A stretch of 64,000 bases of DNA from Verrucomicrobiaceae bacterium (GCA_024232965.1 JACKQF010000007.1:186001-250000); one strand, 5' to 3'; numbered from the stretch's first letter, positions 45,327 to 54,374 are shown. Made by a program: numbers and translations. The notes: a model not told the origin generated them from the sequence alone.

Positions 45327-45355
45327 TTGACAAAAGTTGTCATAGAGGGTAATTT
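45327..45355 (+). promoter_or_regulatory. Promoter and candidate operator of the toxin-antitoxin operon
   Basis: Consensus -35 TTGACA (45327-45332), 17-base spacer, -10 TAATTT (45350-45355). The palindrome TGACAA-AAG-TTGTCA (45328-45342) overlaps the -35, fitting autorepression by the ribbon-helix-helix antitoxin. The expected transcript start falls at or next to the A of the antitoxin ATG (45362), so the mRNA may be leaderless. Confidence 0.75.
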
Positions 45356-45361
45356 GCCATC

Positions 45362-45592
45362 ATGGTAAAAACGCAGGTTCAGATTCCCGACATGCTTTTT
45401 CGTGAGGCCAAGCGTTTGGCAGAGGAGAATGAGATGAGCTTTGCCGAGGTCGTTCGGCGCGGGCTTGAGGAGATCATCCGGCACCACCCGCCTGGAAGAA
45501 CGCGAGCGGAAGTCTGGACCTTGCCGCCCTCCTATGATTTGGGTGAAGCGCTCGCCCCAGAGGAAGAGTGGACGAGGTTGTGTCACGAGTAA
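45362..45592 (+). CDS. Ribbon-helix-helix antitoxin (VapB/CopG-like)
   Basis: A 76-residue protein with a MetJ/Arc/CopG-type ribbon-helix-helix fold: beta strand KTQVQIP, helix LFREAKRLAEENEM, helix SFAEVVRRGLEEIIRHH. The C-terminal 25 residues (EVWTLPPSYDLGEALAPEEEW) would wrap the toxin. As in other VapB proteins, the N-terminal dimer would bind the palindrome just upstream. No Shine-Dalgarno is present before ATG 45362, in keeping with a leaderless message. The toxin gene starts 17 bases after its stop. Confidence 0.82.
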   Translation: MVKTQVQIPDMLFREAKRLAEENEMSFAEVVRRGLEEIIRHHPPGRTRAEVWTLPPSYDLGEALAPEEEWTRLCHE

Positions 45593-45609
45593 GCCTCCGT
45601 TTATTGAAG

Positions 45610-46040
45610 ATGATAAGCTTTGACACGAACATCGCGGTGTATGCCGCCAATGGGGCCTCTCCGTGGCACGATGCTGCCCGCCAATTTCTGCAATCACTGG
45701 CCCGGCGCAAGGATGTGGCTATTTGTGAACTTGTCCTGGTGGAACTGTATTTGAAGTTGAGAAACGAGAAAATATTCCCCGTCCTCTCACCGCACCGCAA
45801 GCCGCTGCCGTTTGCCAAACCTACCGCAAAAACCGGGCGTGGACGCTCATTGAATCAGCCCCGGTTATGGAGGATGTCTGGACGCAGGCGGCGACCTCCG
45901 GCTTCGCCTTCCGTCGGATCATCGACCTGCGTTTAGCGCAAACGTTGCTGCACCACGGCGTCACAGAATTTGCGACCTCCAATGAAAAGGACTTTGTGGG
46001 GCAGGGATTTAATCGGGTTTGGAACCCTTTGCTGCCGTAA
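45610..46040 (+). CDS. PIN-domain toxin (VapC-like; frameshift near 45780)
   Basis: A PIN ribonuclease of about 143 residues. ATG 45610 gives MISFDTNIAVYAAN, with the first catalytic Asp in the DTN motif. The conserved acidic residue of helix 3 is in ICELVLVELYLKLRN. The frame then breaks in the C4 run 45778-45781. One added base restores TAPQAAAVCQTYRKNRAWTL, the second acidic pair in MEDVWTQA, RRIIDLRLAQTLLHHG with the third Asp, and the fourth region TEFATSNEKDF, ending NPLLP at 46040. VapC toxins cut tRNA or rRNA; the target is unknown here. It forms an operon with the antitoxin. Confidence 0.83.
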
Positions 46041-46397
46041 CCCCCATACGCCATCAGCCCGGATCGTTGTTGGTGCTGTCAAACCGCTAATTCAACGCTG
46101 ATCAGGCGCTAATGACAGGCCTTTTCTAGTGGCGTCAGATAAGCTTCTTGCCAGCAAGTCTAACTCCTCTGCGCATATGGCAGGCTCGGGATGATCTTGC
46201 GTGCCCGCTACGAACAGGCTGCGTCACCAGCAAGGGAATGCGGGCCGGGTCAGATCGTTGCCGACGAAAAACTCTGCGCCTCCGCGTCTCTCGCGATGCT
46301 TTCCGGTCCTACCTTGGCATCACACAGAAATCAAGCTCAGGTCTCGCAATATCGCCCGCTTGACCCAGCCCTATTTCACGTCCATCAGAATCGCCCC
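46041..46397. other. Intergenic region before leuB
   Basis: 357 bases without a convincing gene. At about 46267-46297 it has a pyrimidine-rich repetitive stretch (CTCTGCGCCTCCGCGTCTCTCGCG) that resembles dispersed low-complexity sequences seen in environmental genomes. No leader peptide with a Leu run, T-box or clear terminator was found. Confidence 0.5.
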
Positions 46398-47507
46398 ATG
46401 AGCCGTACATACAATCTCGCAGTCCTCCCCGGTGATGGCATTGGCCCTGAAGTCATGGCCGAGGCGATCAAGGTCCTGAACGCCGTTGCCGCCAAGAACG
46501 ACATCGCCTTTAACTACAACCACCAATTGGTCGGCGGAGCCGCGATCGACGCTGTGGGCAAGGCGCTGCCTGCTGAAACGATCGCCGCCTGCGAGGCCAG
46601 CGATGCGATTTTGTTCGGCTCTGTGGGTGGCCCGAAATGGGAAAAAATGCCTCCAAACGAGCAGCCAGAGCGTGCCGCCCTGTTGCCCCTGCGCAAACAC
46701 TTCGGCCTCTTTGCCAACCTTCGCCCTGGCATCTGTTACCCAGCTCTCACCGCCTCCTCTCCGGTGCGTGCCGACCTTGTCGAAGGCGGTTTTGATGTGC
46801 TCTGCGTGCGTGAATTGACGGGCGGCCTGTATTTTGGCCAGCCGAAAAGCCGCACGACCCTGCCCGATGGAGACATCGAGGTCATCGACACCATGGTTTA
46901 CAAGAAGAGCGAGATCGAGCGCATCGGCCACGTGGCCTTCAAGGCGGCCCAGCTTCGCAATAAGCATGTGACTTCCGTGGATAAGGCCAACGTCCTGACC
47001 AATTCCGTCCTCTGGCGCGAGACCATGGTGGAGGTGGCCCAGCAATACCCCGACGTCACCTTGGCTCACCTTTACGTGGACAATGCGGCGATGCAATTGA
47101 TCAAGGCCCCACGCAGCTTTGACGTGATGGTCACCGAGAACCTCTTTGGCGATATCCTCAGCGATGAGATGGCGATGATCGCCGGATCTCTGGGGATGCT
47201 GGCCAGCGCCAGTCTGGGCAAGGTCAAAGGCGATGGCCTTTACTTCGGCCTCTTTGAGCCTAGCGGCGGCACTGCCCCGGACATCGCAGGCATGGGCATC
47301 GCGAACCCGATCGCGCAGATTCTTTCTTCAGCACTCCTGCTGCGCTTCTCGCTCGGTCTGGAAGAGGCGGCGGTCGCAATCGAAAACGCGGTGCGTCAAG
47401 TCATCGGCGATGGCCTCCGCACTGGCGATATCTTCACCGGAGCCCCCGGCACCCGCAAGGTGAACACCACCGAGATGGGCGACGCGATCCTTGCGGCGCT
47501 CGGCTGA
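46398..47507 (+). CDS. leuB: 3-isopropylmalate dehydrogenase
   Basis: A 369-residue NAD-dependent decarboxylating dehydrogenase of leucine biosynthesis, converting 3-isopropylmalate to 2-oxoisocaproate. Seen: NLAVLPGDGIGPEVMAEAIKVL at the start, LLPLRKHFGLFANLRP with substrate-binding arginines, VRELTGGLYFGQPK, the metal-binding Asp region NLFGDILSDEMAMIAGSLGMLASASL, and EPSGGTAPDIAGMGIANP for NAD. Full length and intact, though flanked by frameshifted genes. ATG 46398 matches the family N-terminus. A terminator follows, so it appears monocistronic; leuA, leuC and leuD are not in the window. Confidence 0.97.
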   Translation: MSRTYNLAVLPGDGIGPEVMAEAIKVLNAVAAKNDIAFNYNHQLVGGAAIDAVGKALPAETIAACEASDAILFGSVGGPKWEKMPPNEQPERAALLPLRKHFGLFANLRPGICYPALTASSPVRADLVEGGFDVLCVRELTGGLYFGQPKSRTTLPDGDIEVIDTMVYKKSEIERIGHVAFKAAQLRNKHVTSVDKANVLTNSVLWRETMVEVAQQYPDVTLAHLYVDNAAMQLIKAPRSFDVMVTENLFGDILSDEMAMIAGSLGMLASASLGKVKGDGLYFGLFEPSGGTAPDIAGMGIANPIAQILSSALLLRFSLGLEEAAVAIENAVRQVIGDGLRTGDIFTGAPGTRKVNTTEMGDAILAALG

Positions 47508-47534
47508 TGAAGGCACTGTAAGACTTCTGAGGGC

Positions 47535-47570
47535 AAGGCCCCGGCTCCCATAGAGTCTGGGGCCTTTTTT
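47535..47570 (+). terminator. Rho-independent terminator after leuB
   Basis: Stem AAGGCCCC (47535-47542) / GGGGCCTT (47559-47566) with a 16-base loop and a T-run 47565-47570. Confidence 0.88.
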
Positions 47571-47709
47571 GTGCATCTGTGGTCGGATTTTGTCCATTAC
47601 GGTATATGACCGTTTGGTAATGTTATTTTGGGCACTTTGTGGGTTAGTGTCCTGCTCCGTGACAGGACAGCTTAACGCTATCTGTTCAACATTCGATACC
47701 CTCCAACCA

Positions 47710-49213
47710 ATGAAAAGAAATATACATTACGTTCTCGCAGAATCGGAAAACTCTTGTCCGCGAGTGCCTTTATTCTCATCAGTGGTGCGGCTTCGGTGCA
47801 CGCTGTTGCGGTAACCGACCTCGACCAAGACGGCATTCCTAATATTTCCGATCCCGACGTTGATAATGACGGCCTGCCGAATGGAACGGATCCTAATGTG
47901 GACGGCGGCCTTTGCGTCAGCGGTCCTTTAGCTGGCCGTTACATCGGGGACCGCCTGAATAACGACCATCGATCGGAGCGTGATATTGATGGCGATGGTC
48001 TCGCCGATGGCTCCTTGATCGAAAATGACATTGATGGCGATGGTCTCAAAAATGACGACGTCTTGGAGGATGACATTGATGGCGACGGTAAATCAGACGA
48101 CGCAGCCGATGAGTTGAACATAGATGGTGATGCATACAATGATGACTCCCGGTCCGAGCGCGACATTGACGGCGATGGTAAGGCGGACGATTCCCTGAGG
48201 AGCTTGATATCGATGGTGATGGCAGGCTCGATTCGGCCTCTGACGAATACGATATCGATGGCGATGGCCGAACGGACGACTCCTGACGGAGCGCGATATC
48301 GATGGTGATGGACGTGCGGATGACTCTGCCAGCGAGCTTGACATTGATGGCGATGGCGATCCCGATGATGCACTTGATGAACTGGATATCGACGGCGACG
48401 GTCTCTTGGATGACGATGCTGCCGAAGACGATATTGATGGAGATGGGCGTCTGGATGGTTCTGCGAATGAGCTCGACATCGATGGCGATGGCCGGGCGGA
48501 CAATTCAGCGGCTGAACTGGACATTGATGGCGACGGGCGTCTGGACGACGAAGTCGGCGAGCTTGATATCGACGGAGACGGTCTCGACGACGATGATGAC
48601 GCAGAGTTAGACATCGACGGCGACGGCCTTGCGGATGATTCTCCAGCGGAAAAAGACATCGATGGTGATGGGCGGAACGATGACTCCATCGCAGAGGATG
48701 ATATCGACGGCGACGATCGGCTGGATTCCGCGCTCGACGAAGATGATACCGACGGCGATGGGCGACTGGACGATGTTGATGACGACGCTGACGGCGATGG
48801 AGTCCGCAATGACCGTGACGATGACGACGACGGTGATGGCACAAAGGACGATGATGACGATGACGGTGCGCCAGATCTGATTCCTGCCGCGCAAGTCGGA
48901 GATGGGAACTCTCCGTCTGACCCTAACCGGGTTGGCATATAAAGCCAGCAAGAACGGTTCGGAAGATCCTCTGATCCTGGTGTTTTCGTCGGCTACCGAT
49001 GGAACTTCCCAGGAGACGGGTGATCCTGAGATCTCTCCGTTTACGTATGTCCTTTCACCAAATGGTACGTTCGGAAATGTGCGGGTGGTTTACAGTGCAC
49101 GGAAGTATGATGACTACGCCTTCGATTTTGCCCATGGCACCTTTACCCGCATGGAGTATGAGCGGGGTGTCTTGAAGGATACAGATACCGGCAACTTCGC
49201 ACTTTCTCCGTAG
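47710..49213 (+). CDS. Secreted acidic calcium-loop repeat protein (about four frameshifts)
   Basis: A repetitive surface or secreted protein of about 500 residues when breaks are bridged. ATG 47710 starts MKRNIHYVL; one base added near 47736 joins it to RIGKLLSASAFILISG, a signal peptide ending VHA. A TSP3-like segment (DLDQDGIPNISDPDVDNDG) leads into 18 units of a 15-residue repeat, consensus ELDIDGDGRADDSAx, each with a DxDxDG calcium-binding loop as in thrombospondin type 3, dockerin or EF-hand loops. A final DDDDDGDG stretch follows. Further breaks at about 48199, 48283 and 48900. The last 100 residues (LRLTLTGLAYKASKNG to FALSP) form a beta-rich tail domain; the alternative is that 48902-49213 is a separate small gene. 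Strongly acidic, likely calcium-dependent adhesion or matrix role, inferred. Confidence 0.75.
47976..48783 (+). repeat. 45-bp tandem repeat, 18 units, coding for DIDGDG loops
   Basis: Eighteen tandem units of 45 bases, each centred on GATATTGATGGCGATGG-like sequence and coding for (E)xDIDGDGxxDDxxx. Units vary at synonymous sites and at the last five residues, so the array is old rather than freshly expanded. Two units have lost a base. Confidence 0.88.
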
Positions 49214-49252
49214 CACCTTAGTTCCACGTTGGTTGGATTTGGGACCTTTTTC

Positions 49253-50689
49253 ATGCAGCATCGCCGTCCATTGATCTCGGCCTTGGTCGTTCTGCTTGTT
49301 GGCATAGCAATTGGCTGGTTCGCCCGCTACGTGTCGCATCCCACTCAAGGTGCCGCTGTTGGCGTATTGCCCGAGATCGGCACGCTGGATGGCTCGCCTC
49401 GAGCGAATGTGGGTGATCTTCCGGCGGTTGGTTCTCCACCAGTAATACCGGGAGCTTCCGTTCCGGACGGGCAGGGCTTAAAGTCGCGACTATCCTTGAT
49501 CCTCGCAGAGTTTGATCCGTCACGCAGACGGCAATCTCTGCGAGAGTTGGGGTTGAGCTTGGCCAAGTTGCACCTTCGGAAGGGTGGCAACTTCTGTCCT
49601 TCATAACGGGTCTTGCAGATCGTGAGGCATTCGCAGAATCGCTCCTTCGCGAATGGGCCAAGAAAGACCCTGCGGTGGCTCTAGAAGCCTGTGTGTACCC
49701 TGCCGCCTGGTGAGTTAAGTGCCACGGGTTATGCCGCTGCGGCTGGGACGTGGGCACAAAGTGAGCCTAGCGATGCAGCAAAGTGGTGTGCCAAGAATCT
49801 GACAGGAAGCGCACGCCAGATGGCGATCACCGAAGTCGCACGGGCTTGGACGCGGGCGGACCCGAAGGCAGCTGCGGAATGGTCGCTGGCGCAGGGCAAT
49901 ACCTCGACGGGGATCGGCGCCATTCAGCAGGTCATGCGTCATTGGGCCAGCACCGATCCTGGAGGCGGGCGCCACCTGGGCTGCGGCTCTCCCTCCTGGG
50001 GCGATCCGGGACAATGCACTCCAGTCCGGCATGGCGGAGTGGGCAGACCAGTTCCCCGCCGAAGCGGCTGCATGGGTAGCACAGCACGGCGCCAGCACGG
50101 ATTTGCTTACCCAAGTTGCAGGCATCTGGGCTCAATCGGATCCTGTTGCTGCGGCGGATTGGGTCAAGACTCTTCCGCTGGCGCAGGCCTTGAAGAGACA
50201 TCTAATCTGATCTCCGCCACTTGGGCGGCGGCAGATCCGAAAGGCGCGCTGGACTGGATCGGTGGGCTGGCCGATCGCGGTTTGCAGGCTCGTCTAAGTG
50301 GCGGTGCCGTGCAAAGCTGGGCAGCCGACGAGCCTGCTGCGGCGCTTGAGTGGGCGGCATCGCGCCGAGACCCCGAGACCCGACAAAACGCCGTGGACGC
50401 AGCATTGCAGGTATGGGCCTCGTCTGACCCGGAAGGTCTTGCCTCGTGGACGCTTGGTCAAGCCCCTGGCCCCCTGCGTGATCAGGCTCTGCATCGGATC
50501 GCACTCGGGTTTTCGGACGCTGATCCCGCTCGCGCGCTCGCAGCAAGTCTGGGTATACAAGATCCCTCCTCAAGGATGGAATCAACCACTCAAGTATTCG
50601 ACGATTGGAAATCAAAGGATCCTGTGGCGGCCGATCGGTGGCTCCAGGCGCATCCGCCTCTTCGCTCTGCTTTGTTGAAGCCGGAATGA
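49253..50689 (+). CDS. WAxxDP-repeat membrane-anchored protein (about four frameshifts)
   Basis: A protein of about 480 residues built from helical repeats, with the motif W(A)xx(D/E)PxxAxxW recurring roughly every 25-35 residues: REWAKKDPAVALEA, GTWAQSEPSDAAKW, RAWTRADPKAAAEW, RHWASTDPEAGATW, GIWAQSDPVAAADW, ATWAAADPKGALDW, QSWAADEPAAALEW, QVWASSDPEGLASW. An N-terminal anchor (RRPLISALVVLLVGIAIGWF) and a Pro/Gly linker precede the repeats. Such proteins are widespread in Verrucomicrobiota and unstudied; they resemble TPR/SEL1-type scaffolds. Frame breaks lie near 49571, 49696, 49970 and 50193. It follows the calcium-repeat gene by 40 bases on the same strand, so co-transcription is likely. 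Confidence 0.75.
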
Positions 50690-50750
50690 GGTATTTTTTC
50701 TCCAATATTGAATAGTCTTCAGGTCGGGTTCGTCAGACCCCACATGAAAA

Positions 50751-51072
50751 ATGAATTTCATTCGCTGGGTAGCGGCCGGTATGCTGGCCGTGATGGGAGC
50801 AAGCTGCACAACCGCTTACGATGCCTATGGTCGACCTCAGTCGGTCGTAGATCCAGGGTCGCCGTGCTCGGCGTCGCTGCTGCGGGTCTGGCACCAAGGG
50901 GATGTCTCCCGAGAACGTGGCCAAGTTCGAGAAGGCTGTCCGAGATCAGACCCTGAAATATTTGCGCGATCCCGAATCAATCGGTTTCGCTGAGTCATCC
51001 GACGCGGACGAAGCCGATCCAAGTGAATCCGACTCAATCCAACTGGATCCGACCCCAAATCTTCCTGCATGA
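50751..51072 (+). CDS. Small hypothetical lipoprotein (two frameshifts near 50858 and 50900)
   Basis: A protein of about 107 residues: MNFIRWVAAGMLAVMGASC is a lipoprotein signal with the Cys in GASC. Bridging the G3 run at 50856-50858 gives PGVAVLGVAAAGLA, a second hydrophobic stretch; bridging the G4 run at about 50898-50901 gives GMSPENVAKFEKAVRDQTLKYL and an acidic Ser/Asp-rich tail ending NLPA. No known family. Third in a row of exported proteins after leuB. Confidence 0.6.
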
Positions 51073-51097
51073 CCCCTTTGATTGACAGAACGCCGAC

Positions 51098-51133
51098 AAA
51101 AAAGCCGCCCTCGGACGATCCAAGGACGGCTTT
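51098..51133 (-). terminator. Rho-independent terminator (minus strand) after the DUF5069 gene
   Basis: Near-perfect stem AAAGCCGCCC / GGACGGCTTT with an A-run at 51098-51103 that is the T-run on the minus strand, 29 bases past the stop at 51162. Confidence 0.85.
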
Positions 51134-51161
51134 GGAGTGGAACGAGAATTCCTGCTGGGGC

Positions 51162-51602
51162 TTACTTCAGCTCTTGGGCGTGGAAGATGGCCCAGTCGTC
51201 GATGTTGTTCAGATCGACAGCGCCAGGGTTGCAGGATCCGTCGTCGGCCATGCCAGCGGTGGCGAGGATGCTCTTGCGGGTCTCATCGTCGTGGATGTAG
51301 CCGCGGATGTTGGCGTTGTGGCGGTAGATATCGGCCTTGGTCAGTTTGACGCCAGGGTACGCAGCCACCCAGGCTTCGCACTGCGCGTAGGTCGGCTTGG
51401 TGTCTTTGATGAAGGCGTAAAAGTCATCCCACTTGATGCCGAGATCGTCGGTGGTCAGCTTGTCATAGCCGCAGCCGACGGTGTAGTCGGGGTGAATTTT
51501 GCCAGCAGCGTGCAGGGAGGCTTTCAGCCAGACGCGTGGGAGGTGAAGGACACCGAGAGGACCGGCGACGCCGGAGGAGATCATGGGAACGATTTGGCTC
51601 AT
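51162..51602 (-). CDS. DUF5069 domain-containing protein
   Basis: A 146-residue soluble protein. The LGVLHLPRVWLKASLHAAG segment, GYDKLTTDDLGIKWDDFYAFI and PTYAQCEAWV match the DUF5069 pattern (short helical proteins mostly from Verrucomicrobiota and Planctomycetota). Start at 51602 (MSQIVPMISSG); the upstream in-frame extension lacks family similarity. It has four Cys and several Trp/Tyr but no recognisable catalytic motif. Function unknown. Transcribed alone, with its own terminator, divergent from the secretin gene. Confidence 0.75.
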   Translation of the reverse strand: MSQIVPMISSGVAGPLGVLHLPRVWLKASLHAAGKIHPDYTVGCGYDKLTTDDLGIKWDDFYAFIKDTKPTYAQCEAWVAAYPGVKLTKADIYRHNANIRGYIHDDETRKSILATAGMADDGSCNPGAVDLNNIDDWAIFHAQELK

Positions 51603-51817
51603 AAGGATTGGGGTTGGTGGGTTCGAAGTGCACCCAGTGGGAAAATCTGCCCAGGGTGGGCGGTGATTTTGCCGTGTTGGGAGTTCATCCACTGTGGTGA
51701 CACGGCGGCGGGCGGGCAAGGATTTTCGCCCAAAGTCCGAGAAATTCGGGAGATTGAGTGCGAAATTTGTCTGGATGCGTGAAAATGTCTTGGGCGAAAA
51801 CAGATTCTCTGGTATGC

Positions 51818-54325
51818 ATGAGGTCCGTTTTTTTCCCGAAAGCGTCCATGCTCTGCGCCCATCTTCCTCACCTCCCCAAACTTTCCTTGCTCCAGGCGGG
51901 TGGGATGATCGTGCTGTTGGCCAGCGGACCGGTCGTCTTGCAGGCCGGTGAAGGCGGTGATCTATCTTCCATCGCCGCTGCTGAAATCCAACGCCGCGAG
52001 GCCAAGGTCGGCGAGGCCGCCATGCAATTGCAGGAGGCAGATGTGCTGCTCAAGGCAGGCAAGACTGAAGCTGCACTGGGGATTTACTCTGATGTTTATC
52101 AGTCTCTGCCGGAAGCTCCGCTGGCCCTGGCGTACAAAGATCGGGCGCGTGAAGGATACGCAGTGAGCGCTGCCCTGCGTGCCAAGGAACTGGCTCTCGA
52201 AGGGCGCTATAAGGAGGCGAATGAACTCCTCACGGCGGTCTCTGCCCCGGATGTGGCACCCAAACATCCATTGGTGATGAAGATCAAAAAGGAGCTGGCA
52301 GACACGGATCGGTTCCCTCCTGCCCTGACCCCGCAGCACATCGCGAACACTTTGAATGTGCAGGAGCTCCTCCAGAAAGCGGCTTCCCTTTTTGAACTCG
52401 GCGATTACGACAAGGCGATTGAGACTTATAAGGACGTGCTTCGAGTCGATAATTACAACGTCGCTGCCCGGCGTGGGCTGGAGAATGCTGAGCACAAGCG
52501 CACGACCTATTTTGATGCGGCTCGTGATCACACCCGGTCGAAGATGCTGAATGGCGTAAACCAACTCTGGGCGGATCAAGTGCCACCCAATGCTGCTGCC
52601 TTGGCCCGTTATGCGCAGGAGACCGCTGATACGCGCGGAACGGTTATCGGGAACCGCGAACGGATCGTTCAGCGCTTGAGGGACATCATTATCCCGAAAG
52701 TGGAATTCACTGGGGCCAGTCTCCAGGAAGTAGTGGAGTACTTAAGGATCCGCAGTCGGGACCTCGATCCCCAAGGGCGGGGCGTTGATTTTGTCTTGGC
52801 GCTGTCCCCAGAGGCGCAGGCGAAGCCACTGGATCTGAATCTTCACCAAATCCCTCTGGAGGAAGTGGTGCGTTATGTTGCTGAGAGCAGCAACTCTGCG
52901 ACGCGGATTGATGAATTTGCCGTCCGCTTCGTTTCTCTCACCGAAGCTTCGACGGAGATCATTTCAAAAACCTACCGGGTGCCACCCGGTTTCATCGAGA
53001 CAGCAGCAGTGCAAGACCCTGGCGTTGCAAACCCAGATCCTTTTGCCACGGGGGGTGCCACTGCCATGTCGAGCTTGGCACTGCGTCGAATGACTGCCCA
53101 AGAATTTCTCCAGGGACGTGGCGTGTCCTTTCCAGAGGGATCATCCGCTGCCTATAGCCCTGCTTCGAATCTCCTCATCGTTCGCAATACGATGGACAAT
53201 TTGGGCATGATTGACGCCCTCGTGGACCAGGCTGCATTGGCTGGGCCAAAGCAGGTGATTATCACGGTCAAGATGATTCAGGTGCGACAAACCGATCTCG
53301 TGGAGATGGGCTTTGATTGGCTGATGGGCGGCTTTAATGTGCCGGGATCAAATAGCGTCTTTGGCTCTGGTGGCACATCGGGGAACGGTCGGTCAGGGAA
53401 TCTGGCGGATGACTTCCCTATCCAAACTTTTTCAGGTCTGCCGGTGGGTCAGTTTCCGATGACTTCGGGCTTGCGGAGTTCTGGCGAAATCTTTGGGAAA
53501 CCCAAACTGGAAGGTTTGCTTGGCGAGAACATTACGGTGCCACCAGCGGAATCTCGGTCACCGGGTGTCTTCGCTGTCAGTGGCGTGCTCACGGATCCCC
53601 AGTTCCAGGCCGTCATTCGGGCAATGAATCAGAAGAAGGGGGCAGATATTTTGATCTCCCCGAGTGTCGTCGCCAAAACGGGGCAGAAGGCGACGATTGA
53701 TGTGGCGCGTGAGTTCTTGTATCCGACTGAATTTGATCCGCCAGAGTTGCCGCAGCAGGTTGGGCAGGTTCCCGTTGGCGGAAATACGTTTGTTGTGGGT
53801 GACAATAGCGCGGCACCGATCACCCCAGCAACCCCGACTGCCTTTGAGATGCGCAAGGTGGGTGTAACTCTGGAAGTTGAGCCAGTGATTTCGGAAAATG
53901 GCCGCGAAGTGGATCTGGTCCTTACCCCAACTTTGACCGAGTTTGAGGGATTCATCGACTACGCCTCCGACATCAACAACTTTGTCCCTGCCTATAACTC
54001 CGCTGGTGGGACTGTCTTGGTGCCACAGCCGGTTGATAATCGTATCATCCAGCCCATTTTTCAGACAAACAAGGTTACTACCGGGGTGAAGATTTGGGAT
54101 GGTGCGACGATCGTGCTGGGCGGGGTGATGTACGAGCAAGCCATTGAGGTGAATGACAAGGTGCCGATCATCGGCAACATCCCGCTCATCGGCCGCTTCT
54201 GGAAGAGCAATGTTACGTCCATCGATAGAAAGAATGTGATCTTCTTCGTCAACGTTCGCGTCATCAATCCGGCGGGGCAACCTGTGAACGAACTCCACGC
54301 CGCTGGAGCAGGTGGCGCGCAGTAA
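51818..54325 (+). CDS. Secretin, Amuc_1098-like type IV pilus/T2SS outer-membrane protein
   Basis: An approximately 835-residue outer-membrane secretin. Signal peptide LSLLQAGGMIVLLASGPVVLQA; TPR-like repeats (about 40-230: KTEAALGIYSDVYQSLPEAP, GDYDKAIETYKDVLRVD); N-domains with IIIPKVEFTGASLQEVVEYL (N0/STN-like) and APASNLLIVRNTMDNLGMIDALV-type N1 folds (YSPASNLLIVRN). The C-terminal secretin core has LISPSVVAKTGQKATI, GVTLEVEPVI and the final GGVMYEQAIEVNDKVPIIGNIPLIGRFW signature. The TPR-STN-secretin order matches Akkermansia Amuc_1098 of the pilus-like cluster. No PilM/N/O partner is next to it here. Start uncertain: ATG 51758, 51818 or 51848. Confidence 0.9.
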   Translation: MRSVFFPKASMLCAHLPHLPKLSLLQAGGMIVLLASGPVVLQAGEGGDLSSIAAAEIQRREAKVGEAAMQLQEADVLLKAGKTEAALGIYSDVYQSLPEAPLALAYKDRAREGYAVSAALRAKELALEGRYKEANELLTAVSAPDVAPKHPLVMKIKKELADTDRFPPALTPQHIANTLNVQELLQKAASLFELGDYDKAIETYKDVLRVDNYNVAARRGLENAEHKRTTYFDAARDHTRSKMLNGVNQLWADQVPPNAAALARYAQETADTRGTVIGNRERIVQRLRDIIIPKVEFTGASLQEVVEYLRIRSRDLDPQGRGVDFVLALSPEAQAKPLDLNLHQIPLEEVVRYVAESSNSATRIDEFAVRFVSLTEASTEIISKTYRVPPGFIETAAVQDPGVANPDPFATGGATAMSSLALRRMTAQEFLQGRGVSFPEGSSAAYSPASNLLIVRNTMDNLGMIDALVDQAALAGPKQVIITVKMIQVRQTDLVEMGFDWLMGGFNVPGSNSVFGSGGTSGNGRSGNLADDFPIQTFSGLPVGQFPMTSGLRSSGEIFGKPKLEGLLGENITVPPAESRSPGVFAVSGVLTDPQFQAVIRAMNQKKGADILISPSVVAKTGQKATIDVAREFLYPTEFDPPELPQQVGQVPVGGNTFVVGDNSAAPITPATPTAFEMRKVGVTLEVEPVISENGREVDLVLTPTLTEFEGFIDYASDINNFVPAYNSAGGTVLVPQPVDNRIIQPIFQTNKVTTGVKIWDGATIVLGGVMYEQAIEVNDKVPIIGNIPLIGRFWKSNVTSIDRKNVIFFVNVRVINPAGQPVNELHAAGAGGAQ

Positions 54326-54374
54326 GTGGTAATGGGCGCTTTGTGGAGCCCTTGTGCCAAGGGAGACTTTTGAC

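Noticed and set aside
47976..48783. CRISPR array
   Set aside because: Repeats are contiguous 45-bp coding units without unique spacers, and no cas gene is near.
48093..48938. Ser/Pro-rich 281-codon minus-strand frame over the 45-bp repeats
   Set aside because: It arises from the periodic repeat; the plus-strand reading has a signal peptide and calcium loops.
28076..50901. Mass pseudogenisation or programmed frameshifting
   Set aside because: The breaks are in many unrelated genes at short homopolymers without slippery-site/stem structures; consensus error explains them more simply.
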